Shown in pieces: positions 8,003-16,399 of a DNA stretch of 36,751 bases. The translations under genes and the position numbers were made by a program. The notes under the pieces were generated by a model. That model was not told where the DNA came from. It saw only the letters and a program-made list of their open reading frames with translations, and searched no databases. Source of the DNA: Bryobacter sp. (GTDB lineage: Bacteria; Acidobacteriota; Terriglobia; Bryobacterales; Bryobacteraceae); assembly GCA_022843605.1 (NCBI GenBank), contig JALHNI010000060.1:1-36751 (forward strand), written 5' to 3'. Each line of letters begins with the position of its first letter. The stretch's first letter is position 1.

Positions 8003-9040
8003 ATGTCTTATGCGCGCGCCCGTCTCTATCTGGGAATCTTCGGAGTGGGCCTCTTCGTTTTGCTGGCCTTCGTGGGACTGTGGCTCGACCTGCCTAGCCA
8101 GTTCCTGGGCGAAGGGCCGACCGCTTTGGCCTTGATGATTGCCGTGTACCTGTTGGTGCACCTCCCACTCGACTATCTGGGCGGGTACCTGCTGCCGCGG
8201 CGATTCTCGCGGCGAAGCGCGGGCGACTTCTGGGGGCCCTACTTGCGCGGAGCTTTGTTTCACGGCGGGTGGCTGTTGCTTTGCGCACTCGCCATCCTCG
8301 AGGTGGGGCGATGGGGAGGCATCGGCGCCGTCCTGGCCTGGCAACTGATCGTCATGCTGCTGATGGTGGCCGGACAACAGCAGATTGCGCGAATCGTGGG
8401 CGGAAGGGGCGGGGCCGATGTGGGATTCACCGGCGGCATCGTCGGACTGCCCGGGCAGGAGCGGTTGGTGCTGCCGGAGAATTGGCCGGACAACGTCAGG
8501 CGGGTGGCGTCGATGCGGCGCGAGGCGGCGATCTCGAGCGGGAGCCGCACGCGGGGTTTGCTGGTGGCGATCGCCTGGAACCTAAGCGGATTCGGCCTTG
8601 CTGCCCTGCCTGCGGGAGCGGGCGTCACCACGGTGAGCGAACTCGCCAGGACCCTGCTGGGCTTCACGCTGTGGTCCTTCCTGGGCTTGCTGATTCTCCC
8701 GACGGTGAGCCGCCGCGGTGTGCTGGAAGTGGACCAGGCAGCTCGCCGTCTTGGCCTCGACGCCACGGACTTTGCCAACGCCGTCCGCGCGCTCGACCGG
8801 TTGCAGGACGATGAGCCCGAACGGCCGGCCGGCGTGGAGGCCATCTTTCACCCGATCCCGCAGGTGCGAACGCGGCTTGCGGAGTTTGAAACGAGCCCGG
8901 CTGATGCGAGCGGCCTGGGGGCATGGAATGCGGCCCGCTACGCGCTGTATCTTTCGTGGCCCGGGGTGAGTCTGCTGAGCCGCGCCGTCCACTGCAATGC
9001 GGGCCGGCCGGAGCTGTGGGTGTTTCCGCCGGTGGAGTAA
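8003..9040 (+). CDS. Multi-pass membrane protein, M48-peptidase-like but without HExxH
   Basis: A 345-residue inner-membrane protein with about six hydrophobic segments (near residues 8-27, 40-60, 84-101, 107-124, 185-205 and 212-232). The C-terminal part (LEVDQAARRLGLDATDFANA, then IFHPIPQVRTRL) follows the pattern seen after the active site of M48/Ste24 zinc peptidases (E-x-D-x2-A, G-D, H-P-x4-R). The HExxH zinc site that should precede it is absent, so the protein would not be an active peptidase of that type. The ATG at 8003 has GGAAAG 5 nt upstream. The sialidase-like gene follows after 13 bp. The M48 link is an inference from motif spacing; an unrelated membrane family is possible. Confidence 0.6.
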   Translation: MSYARARLYLGIFGVGLFVLLAFVGLWLDLPSQFLGEGPTALALMIAVYLLVHLPLDYLGGYLLPRRFSRRSAGDFWGPYLRGALFHGGWLLLCALAILEVGRWGGIGAVLAWQLIVMLLMVAGQQQIARIVGGRGGADVGFTGGIVGLPGQERLVLPENWPDNVRRVASMRREAAISSGSRTRGLLVAIAWNLSGFGLAALPAGAGVTTVSELARTLLGFTLWSFLGLLILPTVSRRGVLEVDQAARRLGLDATDFANAVRALDRLQDDEPERPAGVEAIFHPIPQVRTRLAEFETSPADASGLGAWNAARYALYLSWPGVSLLSRAVHCNAGRPELWVFPPVE

Positions 9041-9053
9041 GTAGAATCAGGAG

Positions 9054-10199
9054 GTGCTTCCTCGACGCCGCCTGCTCCAACTTGCTCCCGCGATCCTCGT
9101 TCGCCCGCTGACCGCCGCGCCCACCGCGAAGATCGAATCGCTGCGCATGATCTCGCATCAACCGGGCTACTATCATGCCTGGCCGACGTTGATTCGCCGG
9201 AAGAATGGCGAATTGATGGCCGCTTATTCCGGAGGGCGCGAGGGCCACATCGATCCGTTCGGGCGGGTGGAGATCACACGGTCCCGCGATGACGGCCGGA
9301 CGTGGAGTTGGCCGCAGGTGGTGATGGATACGCCGATCGACGACCGGGACGCGGGCATCCTGGAGACGCCGAAGGGCAGCCTGTTGGTGAACACGTTCAC
9401 GTCGCTGGCGTATGAAAAGATCCGGCGCGAGGCCAAGGGCTGGGATGCCGGACGGCTGGAGCGCTGGGACGCGGTGGCGCGGGCCACTTCGGCGACTGAG
9501 AAGCAGGGGTTGGTTGGCGCCTGGATGCAGCGCTCCACGGACGGCGGATTTACTTTCAGCGCGCCGTACCGGGTGCCGCTCACCAATCCGCATGGCGCAT
9601 TCGCGCTGAAGGATGGCCGTTTGTTGCATGCCGGCAAACGTTATCCGGGAGCGGGAGCGATTGGCGTGTGCGAATCGCGCGATGACGGCCTGACGTGGAC
9701 GTGGCTGGCGGCGATCCCGTCGCGGCCAGGAGACCGCGAGGAGGAGTATCACGAGTTGCACGGCGTAGAAGCTGCCGATGGGCGGATTGTCGTGCACATT
9801 CGCAATCACAACACGCCGAATGAGCGCGAGACGCTGCAGACGGAGTCGTCGGATGGGGGCAAGACGTGGTCCGTGCCGCGGGCGATCGGGGTTTGGGGAT
9901 TGCCCGCGCACTTGATCCGCCTTCGCGATGGCCGGCTGTTGATGAGCTACACCTACCGGCGCGCGCCCCGCGGTAACCATGCGCGGGTGAGTTCGGACCA
10001 TGGCCGCACCTGGTCCGAACCGATCGTGCTTTCAGATGACGGCACGGGTGATCTCGGGTATCCGTCGACCGTGGAACTGCCGAATGGCGAGTTGCTGACG
10101 CTTTGGTATGAATGCAAGCATTCGGGCAGCACGCCGGTGAAGCTGCCGGAGCCGCCCTATTCGGAGTTGCGCCTGGCACGTTGGACGCTGGCGGGCTAG
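9054..10199 (+). CDS. Sialidase-like (BNR/Asp-box) exported enzyme
   Basis: A 381-residue beta-propeller protein of the sialidase superfamily. Five Asp boxes (S-x-D-x-G-x-T-W) are visible at residues 77-84, 161-168, 208-215, 265-272 and 313-320. EYHELHG (231-237) may hold the catalytic glutamate, and YHAWPTLIRR near residue 40 takes the place of the usual arginine-proline motif. The N-terminus (RRRLLQLAPAILV) looks like a Tat-type or other export signal. The start is odd: the only suitable codon, GTG at 9054, overlaps a near-perfect Shine-Dalgarno AGGAGGTG (9049-9056), and no standard start codon follows at a good distance before the signal. Members of this group act on sialic acids or other glycans; the substrate cannot be told. 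Confidence 0.8.
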   Translation: MLPRRRLLQLAPAILVRPLTAAPTAKIESLRMISHQPGYYHAWPTLIRRKNGELMAAYSGGREGHIDPFGRVEITRSRDDGRTWSWPQVVMDTPIDDRDAGILETPKGSLLVNTFTSLAYEKIRREAKGWDAGRLERWDAVARATSATEKQGLVGAWMQRSTDGGFTFSAPYRVPLTNPHGAFALKDGRLLHAGKRYPGAGAIGVCESRDDGLTWTWLAAIPSRPGDREEEYHELHGVEAADGRIVVHIRNHNTPNERETLQTESSDGGKTWSVPRAIGVWGLPAHLIRLRDGRLLMSYTYRRAPRGNHARVSSDHGRTWSEPIVLSDDGTGDLGYPSTVELPNGELLTLWYECKHSGSTPVKLPEPPYSELRLARWTLAG

Positions 10200-10241
10200 C
10201 AAATCGGCGGGACGGTTTGACGGTGGGCGCGTCCATCGGCC

Positions 10242-11021
10242 ATGGTCCTTGCGGCGCTGTTGTTGTTCCAGGCGGGTCTTCTCGACACGAAGCCCGCGCC
10301 GGTGTATGCGGAGGTCTTCGTCGGTGGCCGGGGACCTTATCGGTTTCTGGTGGATACCGGGTCGCAGACGAGTCTGATTGAGCCGAAGTTGGCCGCTGAA
10401 CTCGGCCTGAAAGCGCAGTTTCGGGTCGAGATCGTCACCCAGCTCTCCACTCGCTTACGGCCGGGCCTGAAGGCGACCATGCTTCGGGTGGGCAAGCAGG
10501 TTCTGCCGCCGCTCGAACTGGTGTTCGACGATCTGCCGGAAGCGAAGCGGCTTGATCCAACGGTGCGGGGTCTGCTGGGGGTGAACTCGCTGGAGGGTTT
10601 GAACTTTGCCCTCAAACCGGGGGAGGCGCGAATTGTTTTCGGCCAGCGACGGCCGGCGGGCGAGGTAGTTGCGTTCGAGCGGCTGGAAGATCGCATCGCC
10701 ATTGTCGCCACGATGGGACAGGAGAGTCTCAGGCTGATCCTCGATTCCGGCAGCAGCCACGTCGTGCTGTTCCGTACGCCGAAGGCGATGGCGAAGACGA
10801 AACCGGTGGTGACGACGTTCGCCACGCTGGAGGGGGCGCGCGCCACGGTGCCCACCACCTGGACGGCTGATCTGGTCTTCACGGCGCGGTTGAAGATCGG
10901 GATGCAGGCGGCGGCCATCGTCGAGCGGCGCAACACCGTGGTGGAGGGGCTGCTGCCGGCGTCGATCTTCAAGCAGGTCTATGTCGACCAGCAGCGGCGG
11001 GAAGTGGTTTTGGTCCGGTAG
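10242..11021 (+). CDS. Retropepsin-like aspartyl protease, two lobes
   Basis: A 259-residue protein with two aspartyl-protease half-sites in one chain: FLVDTGSQTS (D38) and LILDSGSSHVVL (D168). Each is followed by a hydrophobic segment, and GLLGVN near residue 110 resembles the second conserved motif of the first half. The start (MVLAALLLFQAGLL) is hydrophobic and could export the protein. Retroviral-type enzymes have one such lobe and work as dimers; here both lobes are fused, as in pepsin. Residues 38 and 168 are both Asp, so activity is plausible. The start ATG 10242 has only a poor ribosome site. It lies 42 bp after the sialidase-like gene. Substrate unknown. Confidence 0.75.
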   Translation: MVLAALLLFQAGLLDTKPAPVYAEVFVGGRGPYRFLVDTGSQTSLIEPKLAAELGLKAQFRVEIVTQLSTRLRPGLKATMLRVGKQVLPPLELVFDDLPEAKRLDPTVRGLLGVNSLEGLNFALKPGEARIVFGQRRPAGEVVAFERLEDRIAIVATMGQESLRLILDSGSSHVVLFRTPKAMAKTKPVVTTFATLEGARATVPTTWTADLVFTARLKIGMQAAAIVERRNTVVEGLLPASIFKQVYVDQQRREVVLVR

Positions 11022-11029
11022 CAAGCTTT

Positions 11030-11062
11030 CGGTCTGGCAGGAGACCGGCCAGGAGGTCGGTC
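11030..11062. repeat. REP-like element with two competing hairpins
   Basis: Just after the protease stop codon, CGGTCT (11030-11035) pairs with AGACCG (11042-11047) around a 6-nt loop. The GACCG part of that second arm (11043-11047) can instead pair with CGGTC (11058-11062). The layout resembles dispersed palindromic repeats found between genes in GC-rich soil bacteria. A related fragment (ACCGGTCCTACTGGACC) lies between the convergent genes near 12720. It might also reduce read-through between the protease and peroxiredoxin genes. No T-run follows. Confidence 0.4.
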
Positions 11063-11121
11063 CTACAGGCAGCCTGACAGGGAATAGACTGGGAGCGAAC
11101 CGTCATGTAGCTTTATCAGCC

Positions 11122-11655
11122 ATGCTCAAAACAATTCTTGTACTCTCTTTCTCCTTCGCCTTGTTGGCCGCCACGCCGGAAGTAAGCTCGAAGGCGCCGG
11201 ACTTTACGCTCAATAGCCTGCAGGGTAAGGCGGTGAAGCTCTCCGATGAGACGAAGAAGGGCAACGTGGTGCTGGTGGTGTTGCGCGGGTATCCCGGCTA
11301 TCAGTGTCCGCTGTGCAACCGGCAGGTGCAGGAGTTCATTGCGAACGGTCCGGCGTTTGCGAAGGCCGGGGCTCGGCTGTTGCTGGTGTATCCCGGCCCC
11401 GGCGACAGCCTGAACATGCGCGCCGAGGAGTTCGTGAAGGACAAGACGTTGCCCACCAACTTCACCATGGTGCTGGATCCGGACTACAAGTTCACCAATC
11501 TATATGACTTACGGTGGGACGCGCCGAAGGAGACGGCTTATCCGTCGACGTTCATCCTGAACGGCAGCGGCATGGTGACTTTTGCCAAGGTGAGCCGCAC
11601 GCATGGCGGCCGCACGAGCGCCGCTGAGTTGTTGGAACACCTCGCCAAGAAATAG
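11122..11655 (+). CDS. Exported peroxiredoxin/redoxin (AhpC-TSA family)
   Basis: A 177-residue thioredoxin-fold protein with a cleavable signal peptide (KTILVLSFSFALLAATP), so it works outside the cytoplasm. After KAPDFTL and a lysine-rich strand comes the redox site RGYPGYQCPLCNRQV, with C62 and C65 as the likely peroxidatic/redox pair. The rest of the fold follows (LLLVYPGPGD, FTMVLDPDYKF, YPSTFILNGSG). I chose ATG 11122 because it starts the signal peptide; the open frame upstream passes through the palindromic repeat. The family removes peroxides or handles thiols; whether this one uses a thioredoxin-like donor cannot be told. The monooxygenase gene follows after 39 bp and may be co-transcribed. 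Confidence 0.8.
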   Translation: MLKTILVLSFSFALLAATPEVSSKAPDFTLNSLQGKAVKLSDETKKGNVVLVVLRGYPGYQCPLCNRQVQEFIANGPAFAKAGARLLLVYPGPGDSLNMRAEEFVKDKTLPTNFTMVLDPDYKFTNLYDLRWDAPKETAYPSTFILNGSGMVTFAKVSRTHGGRTSAAELLEHLAKK

Positions 11656-11694
11656 CCGTCGCGACTCTTCGGCGGCGGGCCGCATCAGAGAGCT

Positions 11695-12711
11695 ATGAGC
11701 CGTTATTCGATTCTGGATCTGGCGGCGGTGAAAGAGAACGGCTCGATCGCCGACGCCTTCCGCGACTCGCTCGACTTGGCGCAACATGCGGAGCGATGGG
11801 GGTTTACGCGCTTCTGGCTGGCCGAACACCACAACATGGCCGGGATCGCCAGCGCGGCGACGTCGGTATTGATCGGGCACATCGCCGGCGGCACCAAGAC
11901 AATCCGGGTGGGTTCGGGCGGCATCATGCTGCCGAATCATGCGCCGTTGGTGATTGCGGAGCAGTTCGGCACGCTGGAAACGCTCTATCCAGGGCGCATC
12001 GACCTGGGACTGGGGCGGGCGCCGGGTACCGATTCGGTGACGGTGCGCGCTTTGCGGCGTGACCCGTTCAACAGCGGACGGGAGTTTCCGGAAGATGTGC
12101 AGGAGTTGCTGGGTTTGCTGGGTCCGGTGAAGCCGGGACAAGGGGTCCGCGCGGTGCCGGGGGCGGGAACCAACGTTCCGGTTTGGCTGCTGGGATCGAG
12201 CACCTTCAGTGCCCGGCTGGCGGCATCCCTGGGTTTGCCCTTCGCCTTCGCCAGCCATTTCGCGCCGCAGCAGTTGGGCGAGGCGATCTCGGTGTACCGG
12301 CAGCATTTTCAGCCTTCTGTCTACCGGGAGACGCCCTATGTGATGGCTGGCGTCCCGATTGTCGCCGCGCCAACCGACGCCGAGGCGCAGCATTTGGCCA
12401 CGTCGATCATCCTGCGTGTGTTGCGGCTGGTGCGCGGCGAGCCATTCTTCATCGGGCCACCTGTGGACAGCCTGGACGGCCGTCTGAGTGCGGACGAGCG
12501 CTTGCTGGTGGAAAGTAAGCTGGGAGCGCTGATTGTGGGCGGGCCAGAGGGGGTGCGGGAAGGGATCGAGGCGTTTGTAGCCGAAACCGGCGTCGACGAA
12601 ATCATGTTCACTTCGGAGGCTTATCGGCATCAGGACCGGCTGCGGTCGTTTGAGATTGTCGCCGAGGCGATGGGGAGCTTGGCGAGGCAACCAGCTTTGG
12701 TGGGCTGCTGA
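11695..12711 (+). CDS. LLM-class flavin-dependent oxidoreductase (YhbW/MsnO8 type)
   Basis: A 338-residue luciferase-like monooxygenase, a TIM-barrel enzyme that oxidises a substrate with reduced FMN and oxygen. Typical features are [22 protein letters not shown] near residues 26-47, the glycine-rich [13 protein letters not shown] near 77-89, ERF-like [20 protein letters not shown] near 96-115, and a C-terminal barrel strand ending VDEIMFTSE. The length is normal for the single-domain group. The ATG at 11695 is the natural start. The gene is convergent with the membrane-protein gene that follows, with 17 bp between stops. The physiological substrate of this group is mostly unknown. Confidence 0.88.
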   Translation: MSRYSILDLAAVKENGSIADAFRDSLDLAQHAERWGFTRFWLAEHHNMAGIASAATSVLIGHIAGGTKTIRVGSGGIMLPNHAPLVIAEQFGTLETLYPGRIDLGLGRAPGTDSVTVRALRRDPFNSGREFPEDVQELLGLLGPVKPGQGVRAVPGAGTNVPVWLLGSSTFSARLAASLGLPFAFASHFAPQQLGEAISVYRQHFQPSVYRETPYVMAGVPIVAAPTDAEAQHLATSIILRVLRLVRGEPFFIGPPVDSLDGRLSADERLLVESKLGALIVGGPEGVREGIEAFVAETGVDEIMFTSEAYRHQDRLRSFEIVAEAMGSLARQPALVGC

Positions 12712-12728
12712 GAATCACGGGACCGGTC

Positions 12729-14282
12729 CTACTGGACCTGCACAGGCGGCAGGCCGATGGGCATGGCGACGCGTTTCCAGATTTCGATAGCGGGAGCGCC
12801 CTTGACGCGGATGCTTTGCTTGAGAACGTAGCGCGGGTGGCGGACGCGGGCTAGTTTGGCGAGCGCCTCGCCGACGCGGTCGCCCTCGCGGACGACGGCC
12901 CAGGTCTCGTGGAGGAAGAGGTCCGGCCGGGTGGTGGCGGCAAACCAGGCGGGGCCGTTGCCGTCGTGGAGTACTTCTTTGAGCGGAATGGCGGCGGCGG
13001 TGAAGATCCCGGTTTGATCGCCGAAGCCGGCGAGGATGCCGTCGCCGCGGCGGTAGTGCTGGCGAAGGTAGTCGGCGGCGGGGTAAGTCCAGGCGCGGCG
13101 GTCCTTGGAGTTGACCTCGGCTTCTTTCCAGGAGACCCAGTTTTGCGGGCGCGGAAAAGCGAGCCAAGGCAGGAGCGTACCCAAAGTCAGAATGAACATC
13201 GCGGGCCACTGCGCTCCGCGAGGCAGGACGGCGACGACGGCGGCGGCGGTGGCGGCGAGAAACGGGAGGCCGGCCAAGCCGTAACGGGCGTTGTAGTAGC
13301 TATTCGGCCAGCGGTCCGGAATGAAGATCGGAGTACCGCTGCCGTGCATGCTCATGATGTAGAAGATCGGCGTGAGGGCCAGGAAAAAGAGCCACCAGAG
13401 ACGCTTCCAGGCGGCGGCAAACAGTCCGACGGCGCCGATACCGATGACGACCCAATTCACGTTCAGGCGGACGGCGGCGAAGAAATACTCCAGGGCTTTG
13501 GCCCAATCGCCATCCCCTGGGTAGCGCTGCATGCCCTGGTTCAGGGCGGTCTGGTAAATTCCCTTGGCGGAATAGAGGCCGCGGTAGAACTCGAGGGGAT
13601 CGCCAAAGAAGATCCAGTTGTGCAGCAGCCAGTAGACGGGGGCGAGACCGGCAATCGCGCAGAAAGTGACGAAGTGGTCGATGCGCCGCTGGCTGAGGAG
13701 CACGGCCGCGGCGGCGAAGGGGAGCAGGAACCAGCCTTCATAGCGGGTCATGGCGGTGATGCCGGCGGCAAACGCGGCGGTGAGCAAGCCCAGCCATTGG
13801 CCCGTCTGGCCGTAGTGCACGAGTCCCCAAAACAAAGCCAAAAAGCCGGCAAAGAGGACGGCCTCGGACATGGGGGTGGATTGTAGATAGAGCAGATTCG
13901 GGTTAAGAGCGAAGACGGCGAGGGCCATCAGGGCGGGGGCGGTATCGGTGAGCCGGCGGATGGAGGCGAACAGAAAACAGCCAGCGGTGACGAAGCAGAA
14001 ACCGCCAGCGAAGGCGCCGGCGAGGCCGGTGCGCCACCAGTCGTTAACCGCCACGAAGGGGAGCATCAGCAGGTGCGGCACGGGCAGCCAGACGGTGCCG
14101 ATCTGCTCGTAGCCGGGAGAGCGGGAATCGAAAATGCGGCGGGCGATGTTGATGTGGGCAGTCGCGTCGCCGTACCAAAGCAATTCACCGCGTTTGGCGA
14201 AGAAGAGAATGGCCAGAGCGGAAAGCGTCGCGAGAGCGAAGGCGACCAACAGGAGCGGCACCGGCGAAGGGGCGTCTTCCAA
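12729..14282 (-). CDS. Multi-pass membrane glycosyltransferase-like protein (GT-C/GT39 type)
   Basis: A 517-residue inner-membrane protein with about ten hydrophobic helices and a soluble C-terminal part of about 130 residues. The first loop carries GDATAHINIARRIFD followed by GTVWLPVPHLLMLPF, resembling the acidic first-loop motif of GT-C enzymes that move sugars from lipid-phosphate donors. I place the start at TTG 14282, because AGGAGG lies exactly 5 nt before it; the frame stays open upstream into the kinase gene. That places it 28 bp after the PfkB gene in the same direction, so the two are probably one operon. Donor and acceptor are unknown and glycosyltransferase activity is an inference. 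Confidence 0.6.
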   Translation of the reverse strand: MEDAPSPVPLLLVAFALATLSALAILFFAKRGELLWYGDATAHINIARRIFDSRSPGYEQIGTVWLPVPHLLMLPFVAVNDWWRTGLAGAFAGGFCFVTAGCFLFASIRRLTDTAPALMALAVFALNPNLLYLQSTPMSEAVLFAGFLALFWGLVHYGQTGQWLGLLTAAFAAGITAMTRYEGWFLLPFAAAAVLLSQRRIDHFVTFCAIAGLAPVYWLLHNWIFFGDPLEFYRGLYSAKGIYQTALNQGMQRYPGDGDWAKALEYFFAAVRLNVNWVVIGIGAVGLFAAAWKRLWWLFFLALTPIFYIMSMHGSGTPIFIPDRWPNSYYNARYGLAGLPFLAATAAAVVAVLPRGAQWPAMFILTLGTLLPWLAFPRPQNWVSWKEAEVNSKDRRAWTYPAADYLRQHYRRGDGILAGFGDQTGIFTAAAIPLKEVLHDGNGPAWFAATTRPDLFLHETWAVVREGDRVGEALAKLARVRHPRYVLKQSIRVKGAPAIEIWKRVAMPIGLPPVQVQ

Positions 14283-14310
14283 CGCCACCTCCTGCCGGCG
14301 ACGGCCCTTT

Positions 14311-15225
14311 TTAGAAGTGCGTGAAGGCTTTGAACTCACTGAACCGATTATCGATCTCCTCGCGGGTGAGCGTCCGGAAACGATCGACACCAAACATTTC
14401 GCAGCAGAAGCTGCCCATCACCGAACCGTAGATCACGGCGCGGCGCAGGACGCGCGGGTCGTATTCGTGCCGGGCATCGAGGCCGTCGGAGGCGATGGAG
14501 CCGAAGAATCCAGCGGCGAAGGAGTCGCCGGCGCCGGTGGGGTCAAAAACCTGTTCCAGCAAGTAGCCGGGGGCCATAAAGATGCCGTGGGCATCGAACA
14601 GCATGGCGCCGTACTCACCGCGCTTGATCACCAGGATCTTCGGGCCCATGGCCATGATCTTGGCGGCGGCTTTCCGAAGGTTGTTCTCGCCCGACAGCAT
14701 ACGCGCTTCGCCGTCGTTGATGATGAGGCAATGCCAGCCGGCGATGGTCTTCAGCAGTTCCTCCCGGAAGTCGCTGATCCAGTAGTTCATCGTGTCGCCG
14801 CCCACGAACTGGGCGTTCGGCATCTGCTGACGGACGTCGCGCTGCAGGGCGGGCACGATGTTGCCCAGCAGGAGAAAGGGCTCCTTTTTGTAGGATTCCG
14901 GCAGCTTCGGCTGGAAGTCCGCAAAGACGTTCAGATCGGTCTGCAACGTTTCGCGGTCGTTCATGTCGGGCGAATACTTGCCCTTCCAAAAGAACGTCTT
15001 GCCGGGGGCGCGTTCGAGCCCCTCAAGATCGATGCCGCGCGAAGCGAGCAGATCGGTATCCTGTGGCGCGAAGTCGTCTCCGACGACTCCGACGATCTTG
15101 ACCGTGGTGAAATAGCTCGCCGCGAGGGCGATATACGTGCACGCGCCGCCGAGCATCCGGTCGACTTTGCCATGCGGAGTTTCAACTCCGTCATAAGCGA
15201 CGCTGCCTACAACTACAAGTGACAT
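14311..15225 (-). CDS. PfkB-family carbohydrate/nucleoside kinase
   Basis: A 304-residue cytosolic kinase of the ribokinase fold. The start VVGSVAYDGVETP and the GGACTYIALAAS segment (residues 26-37) are the first PfkB signature region. The second signature, DPTGAGDSFAAGFFG, holds the anion-hole glycines and the catalytic aspartate. A conserved lid region is present between them. It would phosphorylate a sugar or nucleoside with ATP; the substrate cannot be told, though the family also includes adenosine kinase and fructokinase. The ATG at 15225 has only a weak ribosome site. The membrane glycosyltransferase-like gene follows at 28 bp. Confidence 0.85.
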   Translation of the reverse strand: MSLVVVGSVAYDGVETPHGKVDRMLGGACTYIALAASYFTTVKIVGVVGDDFAPQDTDLLASRGIDLEGLERAPGKTFFWKGKYSPDMNDRETLQTDLNVFADFQPKLPESYKKEPFLLLGNIVPALQRDVRQQMPNAQFVGGDTMNYWISDFREELLKTIAGWHCLIINDGEARMLSGENNLRKAAAKIMAMGPKILVIKRGEYGAMLFDAHGIFMAPGYLLEQVFDPTGAGDSFAAGFFGSIASDGLDARHEYDPRVLRRAVIYGSVMGSFCCEMFGVDRFRTLTREEIDNRFSEFKAFTHF

Positions 15226-15512
15226 TCTTTCTATTGTCGGCTATTTTGCGGGGGGCACGAGATCGTGATCCGGGTTGGCGTGATGAGGTCGGACTAAAGG
15301 CCTTCTTCCCCGCGAAACCGACAGATGAGTTCGTCGGTGACCGGCAAGGAGCCAGACCGAAGAGGCAGGAGGGGGATCCGGCTACTGGGGAGAAAAGGGC
15401 CTTGCTTCCGCTTCTCGAGGCTCCGGTTCTCCAGGCTGGCCGACTCGCGCGCGGGCCGCGAGGTCGGCTTCGTGAGGATCCAGCTTGGTTCTCATTCCTT
15501 CATTTTCACACC
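15226..15512. other. Intergenic stretch, no gene seen
   Basis: About 290 bp between the start of the minus-strand PfkB kinase gene and the promoter of the VapB-like gene. Open frames here are short and unlike any protein. The first 20 bp must hold the kinase ribosome site. The rest is purine-rich (AGAGGCAGGAGGGGGATCC near 15360) with no clear hairpin or repeat. Confidence 0.5.
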
Positions 15513-15540
15513 TTCTTCAAGACTATGAAACTGCTATGAT
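15513..15540 (+). promoter_or_regulatory. Promoter of the VapB-like gene, apparently leaderless
   Basis: A -10 box TATGAT (15535-15540) lies 6 nt before the ATG at 15547, and a weak -35 TTCTTC (15513-15518) sits 16 nt upstream of it. Transcription would start on or next to the start codon, and no Shine-Dalgarno sequence is present. This is the layout of leaderless mRNAs. Confidence 0.45.
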
Positions 15541-15546
15541 CCCCTC

Positions 15547-15747
15547 ATGCGGACCACCCTGGAAATCGATGATGACGTCTTGGCGCTTGCCCAGGATCTG
15601 GCGCATGCGCAGCGGCAGTCGGTAGGGCATGTCATCAGCGACTTAGCCCGAACGGCGTTAGCCGAACCCACCCGGGCAGCGCTGGCCGCGATGGCCGCCG
15701 CTCAGCCGGAAGACGAAGAAACAGAAGACGTTAAAACCGCAGAGTAG
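15547..15747 (+). CDS. VapB-like ribbon-helix-helix antitoxin, orphan
   Basis: A 66-residue protein starting RTTLEIDDDVLALAQDLA and continuing with VGHVISDLARTAL, the ribbon-helix-helix DNA-binding pattern of VapB antitoxins. The C-terminal part is acidic (PEDEETEDVKTAE), as expected for the toxin-binding tail. VapB normally sits directly before a VapC PIN ribonuclease; here the next gene is a lipoprotein fragment 11 bp downstream, so no partner is present. It may control a toxin elsewhere, act as a plain repressor, or be a remnant. Expression is probably from the leaderless promoter just upstream. Confidence 0.7.
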   Translation: MRTTLEIDDDVLALAQDLAHAQRQSVGHVISDLARTALAEPTRAALAAMAAAQPEDEETEDVKTAE

Positions 15748-15758
15748 TCGTTTTTCCG

Positions 15759-16339
15759 ATGCGCGGGGTGCTGTTCGTACTGATGCTGTGCGGCACCGGC
15801 TGCGGGAACCGGCAGGTGACGACTCCGGCCGCGCCGAAGCCGCTCGCCGGCACGTTTGTTGATCTGCAACCGGGCTGGCGGCTACGGGTGATCACCCCCC
15901 TGATCGCGGGAGCGGATACGTGGTGAAGCCTGCATCCGCCCAGGAACAAGGGAAGACGATTACCCTTCGCACGGGCACGGAGTTCCTGGGCTATGAAACG
16001 GCGTATTACGACGTACGAGAGGGCCTGGAAGTCCGATTCAGCGGAGCGGAGACGATGCGCGACGGAAACAGCGCGCCACAGCCTCGGCCGGTGCATCCGC
16101 TTTTCCGGATGAGCCGTGGAATGAAGCACATGCGGCTGGTCTTCCTGGAGCGTGGCAGTGACGCGGAGCACGATATGGCGATCCTGACGAGTAGGAATCT
16201 GCCTGAGCTCGACGCCCTGACGGTTCGCTTACGGGCGACTCCGGCGACGGCTTGCGGGAAGGGCTGCGAGTGGGTGCCGGCGGGCATCGCGGTGCGGGCC
16301 GAAACCCAGCGGAACGGATCCTGGGTTCCGGCGCGCTAA
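15759..16339 (+). pseudogene. Lipoprotein gene broken by one frameshift
   Basis: Two adjacent frames together make one protein. The first (ATG 15759 to TGA 15926) gives a lipoprotein-like signal (RGVLFVLMLCGTGCGN) and then GTFVDLQPGWRLRVIT. The second frame continues with GSGYVVKPASAQEQGKTITL, GTEFLGYETAYYDVREG, and a C-terminal part ending CEWVPAGIAV at 16339. The frame changes next to a run of six C (15895-15900). A seventh C would join the halves as VITPPDRGSGYVVKPA, which reads smoothly. From memory, similar proteins of this layout occur in acidobacteria; the function is unknown. It could be a true mutation, a sequencing error at a homopolymer, or a slippage site. Confidence 0.7.
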
Positions 16340-16399
16340 TTCGGCTTGCCCCGTTGCTCGCCGATTGGCGATAGTGGAAGAGATGGACGCGGGCGGCCA

